This document shows positions 8,568 through 15,968 of a stretch of DNA of 64,000 nt, in pieces (position 1 is the stretch's first letter; each line of letters begins with the position of its first letter). Position numbers and translations under genes: made by a program. The stretch comes from UMGS1908 sp045655005 (GTDB lineage Bacteria; Bacillota; Clostridia; Christensenellales; UBA1242). The stretch is from the NCBI GenBank assembly GCA_045655005.1, contig JAZOOJ010000009.1, positions 1 through 64,000 on the forward strand, read 5' to 3'. The notes under the pieces are model-generated. The model worked only from the letters and a program-made list of their open reading frames with translations. It ran no database searches and was not told the DNA's origin.

Positions 8568-8955
8568 GGTTAGATACAACTTAAAACATTAAGATAGGCA
8601 ATCAATTGGTCGATTTGATTTTATAATTATATATAAAGTTGGAAAATTTAGTGGCTGTAAATTATAAATTTTCGACCATCATTAAGTTAATATAATGAAA
8701 AGATGTTTGTCTTTTATAGAAATATTAACTTAGATTAATTTGAAAAAGCAAATATTCAGTAAGTTTAAATTTTAGAGGCTTTTTGTTGTCAAATTAATAA
8801 TATATAAATCGGGTCCCGTAAATTCAAGTAAACAAGAGCAATTTTTAAGAATGTTTTCTAACCATATTACATAATACGCAAGTAGATTTCGTTTGGTGCG
8901 TTAGAATATCGATTGTAAATGAATTTTTTATGCAGGCTTACTCATAACCTTTAAT
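8568..8955. other. Gene-free AT-rich stretch with two large inverted repeats
   Basis: No gene is seen. Two possible stem-loops stand out. An imperfect pair starts GGTCGA near 8607 and ends TCGACC near 8677. The second has a 10-bp outer stem (AAGTTAATAT 8684-8693 / ATATTAACTT 8722-8731) enclosing a 6-bp inner stem (AAAAGA 8698-8703 / TCTTTT 8710-8715). There is also a small CGGGTCCCG palindrome at 8810-8818. No promoter or terminator of clear quality was found. Confidence 0.5.
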
Positions 8956-9900
8956 ATGTTTAATTTTTTATCGGTTATTTTGTTTATATTGGGTTTCGTT
9001 TTAATTCTAAAAGGCGCCAATTTTTTGGTGGGGTCAGCAGTATCTCTTGCCAATAAAGCAAAAATTCCACCTATGGTTGTCGGGGCGACAATTGTTGCAA
9101 TAGCTACTACTTTTCCAGAAACAACTGTGTCAATTGTATCAAGTTTGCAAGGATTAGATGTAATAGGTGTTAGTACAGCCGTAGGGTCAATGGTTTGCAA
9201 TTTTACTATTGTTTTAGGCGTTGCGTTTTTATTTCTGCCGTCCAAAATTGCGCCAGAGTCGTTCTTTTCGAAGGCGATATATTTTTGTATTTGTGTTGTA
9301 GCGTTATTTGTTTTTGGAATTGACGGAAGAGTTGGAGTGGTTGAGTCAATTATACTCATTGGTTTACTTGCTATATTTATTATAATTAATTGTATTGAAG
9401 CATCAAAGGCGGAAATCTGCGAAATTATAGATGTTAACAAAAGTTGGGTTAAGATAATAACAGAGTTTATTATTTCAGCTTTATCAATTGGACTTGGGGC
9501 AATAGTTTTAGTCAACAATGTTGACACAATAAGTGCATTGCTGGGGTTAAACAATAATGTAGTAAGTTTCGTAGTGATTGCAATTGGAACAAATATTCCA
9601 GAACTTGTTACAACAATTACTTCAATAAGAATGAAAAATCCCGAAATTGGGGTTGGGAATATTTTTGGTGCCAGCATTATTGATTGTACACTTTTAATTG
9701 CTTGTTCAAGCTTCGCCAGTACGAACGGAGCAATTTACATTTCGAAAGGAATGTTGTTTTTAACAATTCCTGCTTTGTTTATTATAACGGCAATTATATC
9801 ACTTCCTATAATAAAGAATGGAAAATCCAATAGATTTCAAGGGTTAGCATTAATTTTATTGTATTTAATGTATACCTGTCTTGTGGTAAGGTTTTCGTGA
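8956..9900 (+). CDS. CaCA-family Na+/Ca2+ (cation) antiporter, YrbG-like
   Basis: A 314-aa integral membrane protein with about ten hydrophobic segments and the internal duplication of the calcium/cation antiporter superfamily. Alpha-repeat 1 reads GATIVAIATTFPETTVSIVSS with VGSMVCNFTIVLG following. Alpha-repeat 2 reads AIGTNIPELVTTITS with GNIFGASIID. The acidic residues in PET and PEL are the ion-binding ones in this family. It probably exports Ca2+ in exchange for Na+ or H+. The ATG has no recognisable Shine-Dalgarno sequence. An in-frame TGA at 8920 rules out a longer protein. Confidence 0.88.
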   Translation: MFNFLSVILFILGFVLILKGANFLVGSAVSLANKAKIPPMVVGATIVAIATTFPETTVSIVSSLQGLDVIGVSTAVGSMVCNFTIVLGVAFLFLPSKIAPESFFSKAIYFCICVVALFVFGIDGRVGVVESIILIGLLAIFIIINCIEASKAEICEIIDVNKSWVKIITEFIISALSIGLGAIVLVNNVDTISALLGLNNNVVSFVVIAIGTNIPELVTTITSIRMKNPEIGVGNIFGASIIDCTLLIACSSFASTNGAIYISKGMLFLTIPALFIITAIISLPIIKNGKSNRFQGLALILLYLMYTCLVVRFS

Positions 9901-9925
9901 ACAAAGTCGAAAAATGTATAATTTT

Positions 9926-9948
9926 CGTGAAACATTTTTTGTTTCACG
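9926..9948. repeat. Perfect 9-bp hairpin after the antiporter gene
   Basis: CGTGAAACA, a T5 loop, then TGTTTCACG. No T-run follows on either strand, so it is not a standard intrinsic terminator. Confidence 0.6.
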
Positions 9949-9962
9949 ATTATAGTTGAAAA

Positions 9963-10089
9963 GTGTTGAAAACTTTGTTGAAAACTTTGAACAAGTGTTC
10001 TAACAGCTGTGCTGAGAGTGTGTAAAATAAAGGGTTTTAGGGTTTGAAAAGTTTTTAACAGGGGTGTTGAAAACTCTGTTGAAAACTTT
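9963..10089. repeat. 26-nt direct repeat built from TGTTGAAAA units
   Basis: Positions 9963-9988 and 10064-10089 match at 25 of 26 bases. Each copy contains two GTTGAAAAC units 12 nt apart; a further GTTGAAAA lies just before at 9955. On the minus strand the unit is TTTTCAACA, one mismatch from a relaxed DnaA-box consensus (TTWTNCACA). Each repeat is followed by a LexA-type box. Confidence 0.75.
9989..10000. promoter_or_regulatory. LexA/DinR-type SOS box 1
   Basis: GAACAAGTGTTC fits the Gram-positive SOS box core GAAC-N4-GTTC exactly. It lies about 140 bp upstream of the recD2 -35 box. Confidence 0.6.
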
Positions 10090-10098
10090 AAAATCTTT

Positions 10099-10110
10099 GA
10101 ACACTTGTTC
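10099..10110. promoter_or_regulatory. LexA/DinR-type SOS box 2
   Basis: GAACACTTGTTC is an exact core match and the exact reverse complement of box 1. It is 22 bp upstream of the recD2 -35 box. A degenerate third half-site (GAAC, 10119-10122) lies nearer the promoter. Confidence 0.65.
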
Positions 10111-10132
10111 AAAATTTCGAACACATTATCGC

Positions 10133-10161
10133 TTGACAATAAAATATGGTCGCCATATAAT
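10133..10161 (+). promoter_or_regulatory. Consensus promoter of recD2
   Basis: TTGACA, 17 bp, TATAAT. The -10 box ends 6 nt before the ATG at 10168, so transcription would start at or next to the start codon. Confidence 0.85.
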
Positions 10162-10167
10162 AGTTGT

Positions 10168-12372
10168 ATGAAAATTGAAGGTATAATAGATAGCATAATA
10201 TACAAGAATTTAGAAACGGGGTATTCGATAGTTCGGGTTGCGGTTGACAAAAATGAGATTGTTGCATCTGGCAAATTTCCTGTTGTTGGAGAGGGAGAAA
10301 AGGTTTTACTTGAAGGCGAAAAGATTGTTCACCCTAAATATGGCGAGCAGTTTAAAGTTACACATGTAAAAGTAGAAAAGCCAACGACATCAGCGCAGAT
10401 TGAAAAATATCTTGCAAGCGGTTTAATAAGTGGTGTTGGGCCGGTAACTGCAAAAAACATTGTTCAGATGTTTGGTGAAGATACTCTGAAAATAATAGAA
10501 GAAGAGCCTATGCAATTGTCAAATGTTAAAGGTGTCAGTAAAGAAAAGGCAATTAATATTGCACTTAGGTATAACGACATCAGAAAGTTGCAAGATGCAG
10601 TTATTTTTTTGCAAAACTACGATGTTTCTGTAAATATGGCGGTTAAAATTTATGACAGATACAAAAAACGCACCGAAGAAATTTTAAGCAAAAATCCATA
10701 TAAATTGGTTGAAGATATTGAAGGCATTGGATTTCGTACAGCAGATAAGATTGCTATGAAAATGGGGATTGACAAAGATTCAACTTTTCGTATGCGTGCA
10801 GGAATTGTTTTTTGTATCTCAGAAGTGTCAGAAAAAAATGGTAGCACAATAGTTGAGAGAAATGAATTAAAGTCTGCGGTGGCAAGGCTTTTAGAATTTC
10901 CAGAAGATGAAAAACAAGTTGTATACGAACAAACCATTGCAGATTTATTGATTGATGGCTACATTAAAGAGTTTGTAGATGATGGAATAACTTATCTTGG
11001 ACTTGCAAAATTTTATAAAATGGAAAAGGTTATTGCCACAAAACTTTGCACACTGTCGGACGGCTGGAATTTTGCAAAGGTAGATGTAAGTACAAAACTT
11101 GATGAGTACGAAAAAATGAATGGAATACAACTTCATTCCGAACAACGTCTGGCAGTGGAAACTGCAATTTCTAATGGTGTTGTAGTTATTACAGGTGGAC
11201 CAGGGACTGGGAAGACTACAATAATTAAAGCAATTAATAGTATATTAAAAGGATTACATTTAAAGACACTTTTGCTTGCACCAACGGGTAGAGCAAGTAA
11301 AAGGCTTTCTGAAGCTACAGGAGATGAAGCAAAAACAATACATAGGGCTTTGGATATTAATTTTAAAGGAAAAGAGTTTGAGTCTGCTTTTAACACTCTG
11401 ACCGAACTGGAAGTGGACTGCTTAATTGTTGACGAATGTAGTATGGTTGATACCTATGTAATGTATAATCTTGTAAATGCTTTAAATCGTGGAATGAGAT
11501 TGATTTTGGTTGGAGATAAAGACCAATTACCAAGTGTTGGTGCTGGAAATATATTAGATGACCTTATTAATGTTGGAACTATCCCAGTGGTCAGTTTAAA
11601 GCAGATTTTTCGTCAGGCGAGCGAGAGTAAGATAGTTGTTAATGCACATAATATTAACAATGGAGATCAGTTAGAGTTTGATAACAAAACAGGCGATTTT
11701 TTTGTTATGAATAAGGAAACTCCTGATGAAAACCTTGAATTGGTTGTGGATTTGGTGTCAAAAAGACTTCCATCTTTTCTGGGGGTTGACAGCAGTCAAG
11801 TTCAAGTAATTGCACCTATGAAGGCTGGTATTGTTGGGGTGCAAAATATAAATAAGTCATTACAAGAAGCATTAAATCCGAAGAGCCCAGAAAAGATAGA
11901 AGCAATGCAAGGTGAAAGAGTGTTTAGGGTTGGTGATAGGGTTATGCAAACTGTTAATAACTATGACCACACGTGGGAGAAAAAAGGAGTTTCGGGGACG
12001 GGGGTCTTTAATGGAGATATTGGTTTTATTACTGATATTAATCCCGAAACTAATGAAACAACCGTTGAATTTGAAGATGGCAGAAGGTGTTTTTATACAG
12101 TCGCAGAACTTGATGAACTTATGCTGTCTTATGCAATTACAATTCATAAAAGTCAAGGAAGTGAGTTCGATGCTGTCGTTATACCGGTATCGGGTGGAAA
12201 TCCTATGATGATGACAAGGAATTTGCTTTATACAGCGGTTACAAGAGCCAAGAAGATGGTTGTGTTGGTTGGTTCAATGAATTGCATCTATGCAATGATT
12301 AAAAATACTTTTTCGGTAAAACGAAAGACTCTGCTTAAAAAATTATTATTAGATAACAATTTGGAACTATAA
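10168..12372 (+). CDS. recD2: RecD2-type SF1B DNA helicase
   Basis: The ATG at 10168 follows a consensus promoter directly, and translation from here begins MKIEGIIDSIIYKN, the typical RecD2/YrrC N-terminal OB domain; the product is 734 aa. A region of helix-hairpin-helix repeats follows (GLISGVGPVTAKNI, VKGVSKEKAI, IEGIGFRTADKI). The motor has Walker A GGPGTGKTT (about residue 342), Walker B LIVDECSMVD (about 417) and motif VI-type IHKSQGSEFDAVVIP with TAVTRAKK near the C-terminus. RecD2 is a 5'-3' helicase in bacteria lacking RecBCD, involved in replication-fork and DNA-damage tolerance. Two LexA-type boxes upstream suggest SOS control. There is no Shine-Dalgarno sequence. Confidence 0.95.
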   Translation: MKIEGIIDSIIYKNLETGYSIVRVAVDKNEIVASGKFPVVGEGEKVLLEGEKIVHPKYGEQFKVTHVKVEKPTTSAQIEKYLASGLISGVGPVTAKNIVQMFGEDTLKIIEEEPMQLSNVKGVSKEKAINIALRYNDIRKLQDAVIFLQNYDVSVNMAVKIYDRYKKRTEEILSKNPYKLVEDIEGIGFRTADKIAMKMGIDKDSTFRMRAGIVFCISEVSEKNGSTIVERNELKSAVARLLEFPEDEKQVVYEQTIADLLIDGYIKEFVDDGITYLGLAKFYKMEKVIATKLCTLSDGWNFAKVDVSTKLDEYEKMNGIQLHSEQRLAVETAISNGVVVITGGPGTGKTTIIKAINSILKGLHLKTLLLAPTGRASKRLSEATGDEAKTIHRALDINFKGKEFESAFNTLTELEVDCLIVDECSMVDTYVMYNLVNALNRGMRLILVGDKDQLPSVGAGNILDDLINVGTIPVVSLKQIFRQASESKIVVNAHNINNGDQLEFDNKTGDFFVMNKETPDENLELVVDLVSKRLPSFLGVDSSQVQVIAPMKAGIVGVQNINKSLQEALNPKSPEKIEAMQGERVFRVGDRVMQTVNNYDHTWEKKGVSGTGVFNGDIGFITDINPETNETTVEFEDGRRCFYTVAELDELMLSYAITIHKSQGSEFDAVVIPVSGGNPMMMTRNLLYTAVTRAKKMVVLVGSMNCIYAMIKNTFSVKRKTLLKKLLLDNNLEL

Positions 12373-12383
12373 TGAATAATAAT

Positions 12384-12424
12384 AAACTCCTTGATGCAAA
12401 ATAATTGCAGATAGGAGTTTTTTT
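12384..12424 (+). terminator. Terminator-like hairpin covering the ribosome binding site of the next gene
   Basis: AAACTCCT (12384-12391) pairs with AGGAGTTT (12413-12420), with an inner GCAA/TTGC stem, followed by a T-run that runs straight into the ATG at 12425. The right arm contains the AGGAG Shine-Dalgarno of the SpoIID-domain gene. Confidence 0.7.
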
Positions 12425-13381
12425 ATGAAAAAGTTTTTAAAAGCGTGTTTTAGCATTGCATTAATATTGGTGTCATTTTTTTCAATGTCGGCGTGCGGGA
12501 AAAAAGCAAGCCAAGTTAAAATTGATTTGCCTGAAACAATAAATTTAACAGAAGATAAAAAAATGCCTAAGTTAAAAGTGTATGATACAGCAGTAAAAGG
12601 CATTGTCGAAATGGAATTAGAAGATTATTTATTGGGGGTGGTCGCAGGTGAGATGTATAATTCGTGGCATTTAGAGGCGCTAAAAGCACAGGCAATTCTT
12701 GCGAGAACTTACACATTGTACTATTTGCAAAACTTTACTAGCAAATATGAAGGTGCTGACATAAGCAATGATGTAACCGAAGCACAAGCATATGATGCAA
12801 GTAGAATAAATGAAAACATAAGGAAGGCCGTTGAAGAAACTAAGGGATTGGTGATTTTAAGTGGCGATGAATTGATTGAAAGTTGGTTTCATTCTAATAG
12901 TGGTGGTGTTACAACAACTGCTAAGAATGGATTAAATTATGGCGAAGAAGAAAGTTATACGCAAGTAAAGAAAAGTGTAGAAACGGATGAGAATAGTGAA
13001 AACTTTGAATGGAGCAAAACATTTACAAAATCAGAAGTTCTGTCGGCTTTAAGAGAAATGGGAGTGGCGGTTGGTTCAATCAGTTCGTTTGCGATTGCCG
13101 AAAAAGACGATAGTGGTCGTGTTAAAAAATTTAAAGTTGGCACAAGCGAGGTAGATGCAAATACTTTTAGACTAAAAATTGGTTCAACTGAAATGAAATC
13201 AACTTTAATAACCGATATAATTGTAAGCGCAAATTCGATTAACTTTTCAGGTAAAGGGTATGGACACGGCGTTGGAATGAGCCAATGGGGCGCAAAGATA
13301 TTGGCTGAACAAGGTAAATCTGCCGAAGATATTATCAATTTCTACTTTAAAGATGTAAAAATTGCTGAATATACTTTATAA
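12425..13381 (+). CDS. SpoIID/LytB-domain lipoprotein
   Basis: A 318-aa protein with a lipoprotein signal (hydrophobic stretch to about residue 22, lipobox MSAC). The SpoIID domain covers most of the rest. It begins with LEDYLLGVVAGEM, where the Glu is the catalytic acid of the lytic transglycosylase, then LKAQAILARTYTLYY, and ends with GYGHGVGMSQWGAKILAEQG. SpoIID cleaves denuded glycan strands during engulfment. The lipid anchor and the separation from other spoII genes leave open a vegetative LytB/amidase-enhancer role. Its ribosome binding site lies inside a terminator-like hairpin. Confidence 0.88.
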   Translation: MKKFLKACFSIALILVSFFSMSACGKKASQVKIDLPETINLTEDKKMPKLKVYDTAVKGIVEMELEDYLLGVVAGEMYNSWHLEALKAQAILARTYTLYYLQNFTSKYEGADISNDVTEAQAYDASRINENIRKAVEETKGLVILSGDELIESWFHSNSGGVTTTAKNGLNYGEEESYTQVKKSVETDENSENFEWSKTFTKSEVLSALREMGVAVGSISSFAIAEKDDSGRVKKFKVGTSEVDANTFRLKIGSTEMKSTLITDIIVSANSINFSGKGYGHGVGMSQWGAKILAEQGKSAEDIINFYFKDVKIAEYTL

Positions 13382-13469
13382 TTTATCAAAAATTAGTTTC
13401 ACTTTTGGTTGAGTTTGTTATATACTATTTTTTATACAATTTTAAATACTAGGAGTGAAATTAATTTTT

Positions 13470-14012
13470 ATGAAAATATGTTTTGTTAGACACGCAGAGA
13501 TTAAAAGATATGTTGGCGAACTTATACCAGATGCTGTTGGAATTTCAGGCAAGGGGAAAAAGACTGCAAAAAAGGTTGCGGAGTATTTAAAAAATGAAAA
13601 TGTAACCATTGTATATTCTTCACCTATTACAAGAGCAAGCGAAACTGCTGAAATAATTGCAAAATCATTTAATGTTGACCATATAACAATGAAGCAATTT
13701 ACCGAAAGAAAGGGTGTCGTCCCAAGAACTCCACTTGAACAAGAGTGGGCGGATAATTACCTAAATTTAGATTATAGAAACGGCAAAGTTGAAACCATTA
13801 CCGATTTTTATAAAGCAAATTACGAGGGCCTTGACCTTATTGTTAAAGAAAACAAATTAAAAGAAACAAAAGAAAAAGAGCAAACAATTGTAATTGTTGC
13901 TCATTCATCTAATTTATATGCCTTTAATGCGTATTTTAACAAACTTCCGCTTAAAGGAAAAGCAGTTTGGATGCAATGCTCTAACGGTGCTGTAATTAAA
14001 TACCAAGTTTAG
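13470..14012 (+). CDS. Histidine phosphatase (phosphoglycerate mutase-like) superfamily protein
   Basis: The start is ATG 13470 because AGGAG (13451-13455) precedes it; an in-frame GTG at 13455 overlaps that site. The 180-aa product has the phosphohistidine motif CFVRHAE (residues 4-10), the second Arg in YSSPITRASETAEII, and a late His in IVVAHSSNL. These are the catalytic RHx...R...H residues of the fold. The first motif reads RHA rather than RHG. The substrate is unknown; members act on phosphosugars, cobalamin precursors or proteins. It overlaps the convergent rdgB-ASCH gene by 4 nt. Confidence 0.82.
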   Translation: MKICFVRHAEIKRYVGELIPDAVGISGKGKKTAKKVAEYLKNENVTIVYSSPITRASETAEIIAKSFNVDHITMKQFTERKGVVPRTPLEQEWADNYLNLDYRNGKVETITDFYKANYEGLDLIVKENKLKETKEKEQTIVIVAHSSNLYAFNAYFNKLPLKGKAVWMQCSNGAVIKYQV

Positions 14013-14941
14013 ATTAAATCTATCTTTATTGCAAGGACACCATATTGGTGTTCTTTTTCTTTTGTGTAATAGGTATGGTAAGTTTCAAGAACTTCACTCT
14101 CGGTTAAAGTATTAAATCCTATGTCAGAATAATTAAGAGTTTTTGCCATATCTTCAAAAGTATTGAAATGTAAAAGTTCAGAAACTTTTACAACCATAAT
14201 TTCAAGCGTAGAGTTGTTTGTAAAGCAAATATAATCGCCAGTAGTAAGAATTTGTCTTTTCTCATCATTCAAGCGAACTTCGTAAATTTTTTCTCCCTTT
14301 TTAATATTTTCAAAATGTTTTGCATCTAAATTCATACATACAAGTTTTTTAGGGCTTTCAATTAGATTCTTAATTGCACGTCCACGATGAGAAACTGAAT
14401 TTTTTTCTTCGTCAGACACTTCGCTAAATTTTTCTTCTAAGTCATAAGAATAAAAAATAGGGTCATAACCAAAGTCTAATTTGCCACTTTCAAGTTCGGT
14501 AATTTCTCCGAGTGTTTGCCCGATTCCAACTTTAACGTCGTCATCTCCGTTGTATAATACCATAGCGCAAGAAAAGTTTGCTTTGCGGTTAACCGCCCCG
14601 TCCATTTCAATTAAAAGTTTTGCTCTATTTTGCTCGTCGGTTGCGTGGCTTCCATCTTCGCTTGCATACCTTGCGCTTAATACTCCTGGTGCTCCATCTA
14701 ACACATCTACAAAAAGTCCAGAATCGTCTGCTAAAACTGGGGAAGGGGTCCCTTTGCTTGCTAGAAACTTGTAAATGGTTTTTGCCTTTATTAGGCTGTT
14801 TCCAATTAGGGTTGTAGCGTTTTCTTCTATATCGCCTTCAAATCCACAGTCTTTGATAGATAAAACTTCATAATCAGATAAAATTTCTTTTACTTCTGAG
14901 ATTTTATGTTGGTTGTTGCTTGCAAAAATTATTTTTTTCAT
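14009..14941 (-). CDS. RdgB/HAM1 nucleotide pyrophosphatase fused to an ASCH domain
   Basis: The 310-aa protein is longer than usual RdgB (about 200 aa). Residues 1-200 are the ITPase fold: FASNNQHKISEV (substrate/Mg entry loop), VLADDSGLFVDVLDGAPGVLSARYA, FGYDPIFY and SVSHRGRAI. This domain hydrolyses XTP, dITP and ITP to monophosphates. Residues about 205-310 look like an ASCH domain (LDAKHFENIKKGEKIYEVRLND, then TGDYICFTNNS). ASCH proteins are PUA-like; E. coli YqfB deamidates N4-acetylcytidine. The fusion suggests one polypeptide for two forms of damaged-nucleotide clean-up, an inference. An AAGGAAC site precedes the ATG. Confidence 0.88.
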   Translation of the reverse strand: MKKIIFASNNQHKISEVKEILSDYEVLSIKDCGFEGDIEENATTLIGNSLIKAKTIYKFLASKGTPSPVLADDSGLFVDVLDGAPGVLSARYASEDGSHATDEQNRAKLLIEMDGAVNRKANFSCAMVLYNGDDDVKVGIGQTLGEITELESGKLDFGYDPIFYSYDLEEKFSEVSDEEKNSVSHRGRAIKNLIESPKKLVCMNLDAKHFENIKKGEKIYEVRLNDEKRQILTTGDYICFTNNSTLEIMVVKVSELLHFNTFEDMAKTLNYSDIGFNTLTESEVLETYHTYYTKEKEHQYGVLAIKIDLI

Positions 14942-14972
14942 AATACTTGTTCCTTTTTGTTATTCTTAAGGT

Positions 14973-15001
14973 AGTTTATCATACTAGAAAAATTTTTGCA
15001 A
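14973..15001 (-). promoter_or_regulatory. Promoter of the rdgB-ASCH gene
   Basis: On the minus strand TTGCAA, 17 bp, TAAACT with a TGA extended -10 element. Confidence 0.6.
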
Positions 15002-15016
15002 TAAAAAGAAGAATGC

Positions 15017-15045
15017 TTGAAAAATTTACTAATTTATGGTATAAT
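15017..15045 (+). promoter_or_regulatory. Promoter of the 15075 gene
   Basis: TTGAAA, 17 bp, TATAAT, about 30 nt before the ATG. Confidence 0.75.
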
Positions 15046-15074
15046 ACATGTATAAAAAAGGTGAGGGTTTTGTT

Positions 15075-15365
15075 ATGTCAATAGATCAAGTATGTAAAGA
15101 GATGTTAGAGAGACTAAAAGAGAAAGCGGGGGATTCTGTAATTTATGACATAGATGTTATATCTCTTGCTTATGGTGTATATGGTGATGAGCACGAAATT
15201 TACCAAGCGATGGTTGCTGGTGAAAGAATAAGTGGAATGGTAGGAGATTCAATTAAGCCGGGCGGAGATAAATTTAAGTCTGTTTTAAAAGCAAGGCTTT
15301 TAATGCTTTGTGAAGCACGTGAAAATGAACTTGATAATCAAAATGGCAAACAAGAAAGAGAGTAG
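15075..15365 (+). CDS. Hypothetical protein, 96 aa
   Basis: The ATG at 15075 follows AAAGGTGAGG; an upstream in-frame ATG (15048) would lie at the predicted transcription start, so it is unlikely. The protein is small, acidic and soluble, with a hydrophobic-patterned helix (SVIYDIDVISLAYGVY) and a Glu-rich tail. No family is recognised. It is a single-gene unit with its own promoter and terminator. Confidence 0.7.
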   Translation: MSIDQVCKEMLERLKEKAGDSVIYDIDVISLAYGVYGDEHEIYQAMVAGERISGMVGDSIKPGGDKFKSVLKARLLMLCEARENELDNQNGKQERE

Positions 15366-15382
15366 GGAACTACTCTTTTTAA
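15357..15382 (+). terminator. Intrinsic terminator overlapping the stop codon
   Basis: Stem AGAGTAG / CTACTCT with a GGAA loop and T-run; the left arm contains the TAG stop of the 15075 gene. Confidence 0.8.
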
Positions 15383-15408
15383 ATTTTATTTTTTACTGAT
15401 AAATCTTC

Positions 15409-15437
15409 TTGCGGATTGAACATTTAAGATGTAAAAT
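15409..15437 (+). promoter_or_regulatory. Promoter of tRNA-Leu
   Basis: TTGCGG, 17 bp, TAAAAT, 22 nt upstream of the tRNA. Confidence 0.6.
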
Positions 15438-15459
15438 ATATAAGTCTAATGATTGTTTT

Positions 15460-15543
15460 GCAGTTGTGGTGGAATGGCAGACACACACGTCTCAGAAGCG
15501 TGTGGAGAAATCCGTGGGGGTTCAAATCCCCTCAACTGCACCA
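15460..15543 (+). tRNA. tRNA-Leu (anticodon CAG)
   Basis: The acceptor stem GCAGTTG pairs with CAACTGC, and CCA is encoded. The anticodon arm is CACGT-CTCAGAA-GCGTG, giving CAG. There is a long variable arm (GTGGAGAAATCCGT region), as expected for Leu, and a canonical GGTTCAAATCC T-loop. Confidence 0.95.
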
Positions 15544-15582
15544 ATGTTAAATTTTGATTTGTTAATTTAAGGAGAAAAAGTA

Positions 15583-15849
15583 GTGAATAACGATGAATTA
15601 CAAACAGAAATTGAGCAAATAAAAACTCGAAATCAAAAAGTTGAATTAGATAAAATGTGGGAAACAAGTTGGACGAGAAAAATATGCATTGCAATACTTA
15701 CATATTTTGTAGTGGTTTTATATTCATACATAATTAGTAAATTTTCAAATATTTGGTTATCATCATTGGTGCCGGTATTGGGGTTCTTTTTATCAACACT
15801 ATCGCTAAAATTTGTCCGAAAATTATGGGAAAAGAAAATTAGAGAGTAA
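15583..15849 (+). CDS. Small membrane protein with two transmembrane segments, 88 aa
   Basis: The GTG start follows AAGGAGAAAAAG. The N-terminal 30 residues form a charged helix (EIEQIKTRNQKVELDKMWETS). Two hydrophobic segments follow (about 35-52 and 60-78), and the protein ends with a basic tail. This matches a widespread short uncharacterised family with the ELDKxWExSxTRK motif. Function is unknown. It lies 40 nt downstream of tRNA-Leu with no terminator between, so it may be co-transcribed with the tRNA. Confidence 0.75.
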   Translation: MNNDELQTEIEQIKTRNQKVELDKMWETSWTRKICIAILTYFVVVLYSYIISKFSNIWLSSLVPVLGFFLSTLSLKFVRKLWEKKIRE

Positions 15850-15876
15850 ACAGCAAAATAGTATATGTCAAAAAAC

Positions 15877-15922
15877 AAAAATCTGAATTGGGTAGAGAGT
15901 TACTGCAATTCAGATTTTTTAT
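15877..15922 (+). terminator. Intrinsic terminator
   Basis: Stem AAAATCTGAATTG / CAATTCAGATTTT with a 15-nt loop and a T-run. Confidence 0.8.
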
Positions 15923-15968
15923 TGTTTAAGTTGGTGTTAATGCATATTTAGAAATTTGTTTTTGTTGC

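Noticed and set aside
9955..10110. CRISPR array
   Set aside because: The repeats are direct but only two long copies, with internal short repeats and no regular spacer; no cas gene is present.
15446..15694. Open frame on the minus strand across tRNA-Leu
   Set aside because: Antisense to a clear tRNA and the start of the small membrane protein gene; no ribosome binding site.
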